From Vibrio tarriae (GTDB taxonomy: Bacteria > Pseudomonadota > Gammaproteobacteria > Enterobacterales > Vibrionaceae): a DNA stretch of 64,000 nucleotides. Positions within the stretch are counted from its first letter, which is position 1. Each line of letters opens with the position of its first letter. Of this stretch, positions 58,807-64,000 are shown piece after piece. The translations under genes were made by a program, and so were the position numbers. The notes below the pieces were generated by a model that searched no databases, was not told the origin of the DNA, and saw only the letters and a program-made list of their open reading frames with translations. Location of the stretch: assembly GCF_002216685.1 (NCBI RefSeq), contig NZ_CP022353.1, positions 434,001 to 498,000 of the forward strand, given 5' to 3'.

Positions 58807-60405
58807 TTATGCGCTGAATTTGGTCACATCCACATACAGTTTCAGTTGCTGGCCGGGCTTGAGGTATTGAGTGCTGTTCAAAGCGTTCCACTTAACGATG
58901 TCCGTGGTTTTCACTTTAAACTTATTGGCAATGCCACTCAGAGTATCGCCAGAACGAACCTTGTAGGTCACGGTGCGGATCACGCCACTTGCAGGTTTGC
59001 TGTCTTTCCAGACCACCAGTTTCTGACCTTTACGCAGCGCATCTTTCGGTGCCATACCATTCCATTTCGCAAGCGATTGGTAAGGCACGTTATACTGCTT
59101 GGCGATGGTCCAGAGGCTTTCCCCTGAGTTGACGGTGTGCGTCAACTGATATTGTCCACGTGGTACGGATTGCGTCTTGGCTAAGCGATTACTTACACTC
59201 AGTGCATAGGCTTTCTCATCTTTCACTGAGGTTGGTACGAACAGATAGCTACTAACACGAATTTGGTTGCTGGCGATCTGGTTCGCTTCTTTGATCACTT
59301 TAGCCGTGGTGTTGTACTTGTCGGCAATCGTGCTGAGAGTATCACCCGATTTCACCTTATAGCGAACCACCTTAATCCCTTTGCCGCGGTTCTCTTCCAT
59401 GGCTAAATTAAAACGTTCAACTTTTTCAACGGGGATCAGCAGTTGATGCGGACCATTAGGAGCCGTTGCCCATTGGTTATAGGCAGGGTTAAAGCTTTGC
59501 AGCTCTTTGACGGTTAGACCAGCGTATCGAGCGGCAATCGCAAGATCCAACTGCTCTTTCGGGTCAACGGTGGCTAACACTGGGCGGTTTTCGATTGCTG
59601 GGATAGAGATGCCGTATTTTTCCTGATTGGCAATCACATCGGCCAGTGCTATCAATTTTGGCACATAACCACTGGTCTCTTTAGGCAGATTCAGTGAGAA
59701 GAAGTCGATAGGTTTACCGGCTTTTTTGTTGGCTTTAATGGCTCGAGCAACGCGCCCTTCTCCACTATTATAAGCGGCGATAGCGTGATACCAATCGCCA
59801 TCGAAGTGTTGGTTCAAGACAGTAAGATAATCCAGCGCGGCATCTGTGGCTGCGGCGACATCACGTCGACCGTCATACCAGAAATTTTGTTTGAGACCAT
59901 AACGCTTGCCGGTAGACGAAATAAACTGCCATAAGCCCGCAGCACTGCCGTGGGAATAGGCAAAAGGATCGAACGAGCTTTCAACAATCGGTAACAGCAC
60001 CAATTCCAGCGGCAGACCGCGTTGCTCGACTTTTTCAGTGATCAGATAGAGGAAAGGTTCAGCACGACTGGCAATCGCTTGTAAGTGACCTGGGTTTTTG
60101 AGAAACCATTCGCGTTGCGCATCAACACTTGGGTCTTTGGGGATGCCAAGCTTGAACTGCATAGCAATACGTTGCCATACATCGTCTTGTTCTTGTGGTG
60201 TCAGCGCGACGCGTTCTTCTTCTACGCTCTCCGTTTCGCCAGCAGACAGAGTTGTAGTCGTTTGCGGCTTACGCTTTTTTTTCACGGTAGCAGATTGAGT
60301 GGGCGGGTTTACCGCTTGGTCATCTGATGTGGTCGTATCCACAGGTTGGGGGGATTGACAGCCGACGAGCAGCAACGCCAATACCCAACTGAATTTAACT
60401 CGCAT
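58807..60405 (-). CDS. mltD: Membrane-bound lytic murein transglycosylase D
   Basis: This 532-residue lipoprotein cleaves peptidoglycan glycan strands to give 1,6-anhydro ends. The lipobox is in MRVKFSWVLALLLVGC. The SLT domain has the catalytic Glu in LVLLPIVESSFDPFAYSHGSAAGLWQF, with AIAAYNSGEGRV. Three LysM repeats at the C-terminus bind peptidoglycan (VRYKVKSGDTLSTIADKYN, LTHTVNSGESLWTIAKQYN, VTYKVRSGDTLSGIANKFK), one more than E. coli MltD is usually credited with. It is located outside the cytoplasm, anchored to the outer membrane. Confidence 0.96.
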   Translation of the reverse strand: MRVKFSWVLALLLVGCQSPQPVDTTTSDDQAVNPPTQSATVKKKRKPQTTTTLSAGETESVEEERVALTPQEQDDVWQRIAMQFKLGIPKDPSVDAQREWFLKNPGHLQAIASRAEPFLYLITEKVEQRGLPLELVLLPIVESSFDPFAYSHGSAAGLWQFISSTGKRYGLKQNFWYDGRRDVAAATDAALDYLTVLNQHFDGDWYHAIAAYNSGEGRVARAIKANKKAGKPIDFFSLNLPKETSGYVPKLIALADVIANQEKYGISIPAIENRPVLATVDPKEQLDLAIAARYAGLTVKELQSFNPAYNQWATAPNGPHQLLIPVEKVERFNLAMEENRGKGIKVVRYKVKSGDTLSTIADKYNTTAKVIKEANQIASNQIRVSSYLFVPTSVKDEKAYALSVSNRLAKTQSVPRGQYQLTHTVNSGESLWTIAKQYNVPYQSLAKWNGMAPKDALRKGQKLVVWKDSKPASGVIRTVTYKVRSGDTLSGIANKFKVKTTDIVKWNALNSTQYLKPGQQLKLYVDVTKFSA

Positions 60406-60476
60406 GTAACACAGCCCTTATTCTTCATGGCTGCTGATAATACTTGCCACTTTGTCTTGGTGACAAGCGACAAAAG

Positions 60477-61235
60477 TCAAAATTCATTCTTCCATTCACG
60501 TAATGCAGTAAATATTGCGAGCGGCTCCAGCGTTGACACTTGGCTAGCCACTGAGCGAATGACACTTGGCTCTTGAGTGCGTAAAAATGGATTAACCGAT
60601 TTTTCGCGCCCCAAAGTGGTGGGTAACGTTGGCTGATTTTGCGCGCGTAAACGACTCACTTCATCACGATAAATATGCAGTTGTTCGTTTTCGGGCTCTA
60701 CCGCCAATGCAAAAGCCACATTAGCGGCGGTGTATTCGTGTGCGCTGTAAACTTGAGTCTCTTCGGGGAGGCTGAGCAACTTATTCAAAGAAGAAAACAT
60801 CTGCTCCATCGTGCCTTCAAACACGCGCCCACAGCCTGCAGAAAAAAGCACATCGCCGCAAAACAGCTTGCCATCGCCAACGTAACCGATATGTCCTAAG
60901 GTGTGTCCCGGCAGACCGAGCACCATAAAGCGTTCATCAAACAGTTCGATTTGGTCGCCATCTTCCACCGGATGAGTAAGGGTAGGGATGGGCTCTTGTG
61001 CTGGGCCTACAACATGGATTTTGGGGAACTGATGTACAAGCTCAGCAACGCCACCAATGTGGTCGTGATGGTGATGGGTGATCAGCACGGCTTTTAAGTT
61101 TAAGTCATGCTGTTTAAGGTAAGCGAGGACAGGTTCAGCACCGCCCGGGTCCACCACAGCACAGTCGCGATCGCGATTTTGAATCAGCCAGATGTAATTG
61201 TCGTCAAATGCGGGTATGCTTTTGATCTGTAACAT
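60477..61235 (-). CDS. gloB: Hydroxyacylglutathione hydrolase (glyoxalase II)
   Basis: This 252-residue metallo-beta-lactamase-fold enzyme hydrolyses S-lactoylglutathione to D-lactate and glutathione in methylglyoxal detoxification. The metal-binding [10 protein letters not shown] is near residue 53, followed by [15 protein letters not shown], and [18 protein letters not shown], with [19 protein letters not shown]. It sits upstream of mltD in the same orientation and divergent from the yafS-like gene (37 bases between starts). Confidence 0.96.
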   Translation of the reverse strand: MLQIKSIPAFDDNYIWLIQNRDRDCAVVDPGGAEPVLAYLKQHDLNLKAVLITHHHHDHIGGVAELVHQFPKIHVVGPAQEPIPTLTHPVEDGDQIELFDERFMVLGLPGHTLGHIGYVGDGKLFCGDVLFSAGCGRVFEGTMEQMFSSLNKLLSLPEETQVYSAHEYTAANVAFALAVEPENEQLHIYRDEVSRLRAQNQPTLPTTLGREKSVNPFLRTQEPSVIRSVASQVSTLEPLAIFTALREWKNEF

Positions 61236-61272
61236 GAGTTGTCTCCGGTTACCTTGATGAAGCGGGTGAGCA

Positions 61273-62010
61273 ATGAAACCAGCACGCAGTGATAAAGCGC
61301 TTGAAAATCCACACTCATGGGCACAATTGAAAAATGGCCAATGGGTGAGTGAATCTATTCAGACCCGTTTAGATGAATGGTGCCCAAAACTTTTTGGTTA
61401 CCATATGTTAAAGCTCGGCGGTCTGAGCTGTGAGCTTGCCAGTTGTACCTGCAATATTCAACACCAAGTACACCTCGATATTGAAAATCCATTGCATACG
61501 GTGATTGCCGATAAATATGAGCTGCCGTTTTTGGAGAAGAGTATTGATGTGGCGATTTTGGCGCATCAACTCGACTACAGCAACGATCCTCACCGTTTGT
61601 TGCGTGAAGTTGACCGAGTGTTGATTGATGATGGCTATGTGATCATCACTGGTTTTAACCCGATCAGTTTTATTGGTTTAGCTAGCCTCATGCCTTGGCG
61701 CAAAAACAACTTGCCTTGGAGTGGGCGGATGTTTACCCCTAATCGGATTAAAGATTGGTTAGGCGTACTGAACTACCAAGTGCTTGCTTGCGATCAATAC
61801 GCCTTGTTTCCGATGCAGAAATATCGACCTTTTTGGACTTGGCTGGAAAATGGCTTAGGCGGCTCAAATTCGCCCTTTGGTAGCCTGTATTTTATTGTTG
61901 CGCGTAAACGAACTTGCCCACTTAAACCCGTCAGCTCTAAATGGCGTTTTAAGCGACGACTGTCGCCGATCGGGGTCAACTATCGAGTCAATAGCAAGTC
62001 GCAGTCGTGA
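61273..62010 (+). CDS. YafS-like class I SAM-dependent methyltransferase
   Basis: This 245-residue putative methyltransferase has unknown substrate. Conserved with E. coli YafS: DKSVDV-like [47 protein letters not shown], split here by the usual motif II/III spacing. The canonical glycine-rich motif I (GxGxG) is not evident; the equivalent region reads [14 protein letters not shown], so SAM binding may be atypical or lost. It is divergent from gloB and convergent with rnhA. The basic C-terminus ([10 protein letters not shown]) is variable. Confidence 0.85.
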   Translation: MKPARSDKALENPHSWAQLKNGQWVSESIQTRLDEWCPKLFGYHMLKLGGLSCELASCTCNIQHQVHLDIENPLHTVIADKYELPFLEKSIDVAILAHQLDYSNDPHRLLREVDRVLIDDGYVIITGFNPISFIGLASLMPWRKNNLPWSGRMFTPNRIKDWLGVLNYQVLACDQYALFPMQKYRPFWTWLENGLGGSNSPFGSLYFIVARKRTCPLKPVSSKWRFKRRLSPIGVNYRVNSKSQS

Positions 62011-62064
62011 CGCTGCCCAATTTGTGATTCAGATTGAATTTGGGTTTCGGTTAGTTGGCTTCCG

Positions 62065-62535
62065 TTACTTGGCTTCTGGTTGGTAGCCAGTATCGTCTTC
62101 GGTAGGATTTTCTGCTGCTTGGCGGGCCAGCTCATCACACATTTCGTTTTCACGGTGTCCAGCGTGGCCTTTAACCCAGCGCCATTCGACTTGGTGGCGA
62201 GCGGTTTCTTTGTCAAGGGCTTGCCATAAGTCGGCGTTTTTCACGGGCTTTTTGTCGGCAGTTTTCCAACCACGCAGCTTCCAGTTGTGGATCCACTGGG
62301 TGATCCCTTGGCGAACGTACTGACTATCGGTCGTCAGGACCACGCGACAGGGTTCTTTAAGCGCCTGCAGAGCCATGACGGCGGCCAGCATTTCCATTCG
62401 GTTGTTGGTGGTGAGGCGATAACCGCGAGCAAGGGTCTTCTCGACTTGCTTATAACGCATCACGACGCCATAACCGCCGGGACCTGGGTTGCCGAGGCAA
62501 GAACCATCCGTGAAAATTTCCACCTGTTTGTTCAT
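62065..62535 (-). CDS. rnhA: Ribonuclease HI
   Basis: This 156-residue enzyme degrades RNA in RNA-DNA hybrids. The catalytic DEDD residues are recognisable: [18 protein letters not shown] (Asp10), [13 protein letters not shown] (Glu48), [12 protein letters not shown] (Asp70), and the C-terminal [16 protein letters not shown] (Asp134 region). It is divergent from dnaQ with 56 bases between the start codons, the same overlapping-promoter arrangement as in E. coli. Confidence 0.97.
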   Translation of the reverse strand: MNKQVEIFTDGSCLGNPGPGGYGVVMRYKQVEKTLARGYRLTTNNRMEMLAAVMALQALKEPCRVVLTTDSQYVRQGITQWIHNWKLRGWKTADKKPVKNADLWQALDKETARHQVEWRWVKGHAGHRENEMCDELARQAAENPTEDDTGYQPEAK

Positions 62536-62591
62536 GATTTGATACTATTGGGTCACGCAAAGAATTGGCATAGTCTGACATAGATATCCTG

Positions 62592-63335
62592 ATGAATACT
62601 AGCAACAATGCAGAATACCAACGCATCGTGGTGCTCGATACCGAAACCACGGGTATGAACCGCGAAGGCGGCCCCCATTACGAGGGGCATCGAATTATTG
62701 AGATCGGTGCAGTTGAAATCATCAACCGTAAACTCACCGGACGGCATTTTCACGTCTATTTGAAACCGGATCGTGATATTCAATTAGAGGCGATTGAAGT
62801 TCACGGTATTACCGATGAATTTCTAAAAGATAAGCCCGAGTACAAAGATGTCCATGAGGAGTTTTTAGACTTCATCAAAGGGGCTGAACTGGTTGCCCAT
62901 AACGCGCCGTTTGACGTCGGCTTTATGGATTACGAGTTTGCTAAACTCGGTGGCTCGATCGGTAAAACCAGCGATTTTTGCAAAGTGACCGATACCTTGG
63001 CGATGGCCAAGCGGATTTTCCCCGGTAAACGCAATAACTTGGATATCTTGTGTGAGCGCTACGGCATCGATAACTCACACCGAACCCTGCACGGCGCTTT
63101 GCTCGATGCGGAGATTCTAGCCGACGTTTATCTATTGATGACCGGTGGGCAGACTTCACTGCAATTTTCATCGGCCACGCAAAATAGTGGGGAATTGAGC
63201 GCAGAATCGTTAAAACGTGCCCGTTCAGCGCGAAAAGCGTTAAAGGTTTTAGCGGCTAGCGCCGATGAACTACAAGCACATCAAGATCGTTTGGACATAG
63301 TGGCCAAAAGTGGCACTTGCCTATGGCGTAGTTAG
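62592..63335 (+). CDS. dnaQ: DNA polymerase III epsilon subunit (3'-5' proofreading exonuclease)
   Basis: This 247-residue proofreading subunit has the DEDDh exonuclease motifs: Exo I VVLDTETTGMNREGG, Exo II AHNAPFDVGFMDYEF, Exo III HRTLHGALLDAEILADVYL. The C-terminal tail (LKRARSARKALKVLAASADEL) contacts the alpha subunit. A clamp-binding peptide (QTSLQF) lies after the exonuclease domain at about 182-187. Pol III alpha (dnaE) is also in this window. Confidence 0.97.
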   Translation: MNTSNNAEYQRIVVLDTETTGMNREGGPHYEGHRIIEIGAVEIINRKLTGRHFHVYLKPDRDIQLEAIEVHGITDEFLKDKPEYKDVHEEFLDFIKGAELVAHNAPFDVGFMDYEFAKLGGSIGKTSDFCKVTDTLAMAKRIFPGKRNNLDILCERYGIDNSHRTLHGALLDAEILADVYLLMTGGQTSLQFSSATQNSGELSAESLKRARSARKALKVLAASADELQAHQDRLDIVAKSGTCLWRS

Positions 63336-63343
63336 GAGAGGTT

Positions 63344-64000
63344 ATGTTGAGGATTCTCGCGGCGATAGTGGGATGTTTGATCAGTTTGAGTAGTCTAGCG
63401 GCACAACAATCTAGCATGTCGCTGCTTGATAACCGTTTTCGCGTTGATCCGACCATAACCCAAATCACCTTTGTGATTTACCGCGAAAAAGATTCTCAGC
63501 CAGTCGTGTTAGTTCGCCCTGATGGCAGTAAGTATTATCAATGGCGTAACCCTGAAAATGTGCGCTGGTATCAAGAACCCTCGATGGACATCATCTCGAT
63601 TGAGAATCCTATGCCAGGGCCTTGGCAGGCAATCGGTAAAGTCACACCGAAAAACAACATCAAACTTATCTCGAATCTACAACTTACGACCGACGTCTTT
63701 CCCAGCCGAGTGTTTCAAGGGGAAGAATTTAAATTTACCGCACGCTTAACGTCGGACGGTAAACCTTTGCTATTGCGCGATTTTCTAGATCGAGTCAACC
63801 TCAAAGTGACCTTCACCAAGTTTGTTGAAAATGAAGATTCTCTCGCCAAGGAAGCGCGCCCCATTCCCGAAGTGCTCGGAGAATTTGCCGATGATGGTAC
63901 TTTGCTTGATGAAAAGCCCGGCGATGGTGTGTTCACGGTCGCTTTAAAAATGGCGATTGAACCGGGCAAATACCGTTTACGAATTACCTCAGGAAATGGC
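63344..64000 (+). CDS. TIGR03503-like secreted protein, 5' part
   Basis: The gene is cut by the right edge; 219 codons are visible. ATG 63344 follows GGAGAGG closely. A signal peptide (MLRILAAIVGCLISLSSLA) precedes a region with FRVDPTITQITFVIYREKDSQPVVLVRPDGSKYY, then beta-rich segments and an Ig-like or choice-of-anchor-type stretch (DDGTLLDEKPGDGVFTVAL). The pattern fits the uncharacterised TIGR03503 family of Vibrio and Shewanella relatives, from memory. The function is unknown. The 3' end and any C-terminal membrane anchor are outside the window. Confidence 0.7.
   Translation, partial: MLRILAAIVGCLISLSSLAAQQSSMSLLDNRFRVDPTITQITFVIYREKDSQPVVLVRPDGSKYYQWRNPENVRWYQEPSMDIISIENPMPGPWQAIGKVTPKNNIKLISNLQLTTDVFPSRVFQGEEFKFTARLTSDGKPLLLRDFLDRVNLKVTFTKFVENEDSLAKEARPIPEVLGEFADDGTLLDEKPGDGVFTVALKMAIEPGKYRLRITSGNG

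Overview
This window is a stretch of chromosomal housekeeping DNA from a gammaproteobacterium. The organism is most likely Vibrio cholerae or a very close sister (V. mimicus, V. metoecus or V. paracholerae group). I base this on a complete Na+-translocating NADH:quinone reductase operon with ApbE and NqrM, on proteins that match what I remember of V. cholerae nearly residue for residue (NqrA-F, BamA, RseP), and on gene order. The species call comes from recall, not a search. I see no integron, prophage, CRISPR array, insertion sequence, tRNA or rRNA.

Layout. 1-1085: 5' part of rlmG (minus strand), then bolA. 1086-8818: nqr leader, nqrABCDEF, apbE and nqrM, which together form the enzyme and its flavin and iron maturation factors. 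8897-14131: LexA-controlled dinB, a periplasmic YggN-family protein behind three 10-bp tandem repeats, a CHASE4-GGDEF diguanylate cyclase, and an NSS transporter with a TrpR-like operator. 14203-18302 (minus strand): a rimB-rimK-AstE/AspA-like operon and pepD. 18303-19179: a gene-poor region carrying an unexplained, strongly structured transcription unit with a 29-codon ORF. 19180-25324: purine permease with a PurR-like box, gpt, frsA, crl, proBA. 25424-31588: nrdR, ribD-ribE-ribBX-ribH, nusB, thiL, pgpA. 31629-35865 (minus strand): a DUF3461 gene, glnD, map. 36208-57070: the long envelope, translation and replication cluster rpsB-tsf-pyrH-frr-uppS-cdsA-dxr-rseP-bamA-skp-lpxD-fabZ-lpxA-lpxB-rnhB-dnaE-accA-tilS. 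57106-64000: cytochrome c, glnB, yafD-like, mltD, gloB, yafS-like, rnhA, dnaQ and the start of a TIGR03503-like gene.

The genes connect in several ways. Pol III alpha (dnaE) and epsilon (dnaQ), both RNase H types (rnhA, rnhB), and the PII protein (glnB) with its uridylyltransferase (glnD) are all present. Lipid A, fatty acid, phospholipid, undecaprenyl and isoprenoid synthesis are grouped with the outer-membrane assembly factors BamA and Skp.

The clearest anomaly is rseP. Its frame is broken by loss of one G in a G run at 43027-43030, which separates the HExxH half from the LDG half of the site-2 protease. The most intriguing unexplained element is the 18650-18970 transcription unit: a CRP-like site, an extended -10, a 29-codon ORF, a chain of near-perfect hairpins and a strong terminator, lying between pepD and the purine permease. 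Other points of note are the TrpR-like operator at the NSS transporter, a degenerate GTP cyclohydrolase II domain in the RibBA-type protein, and three ERIC-type repeats.
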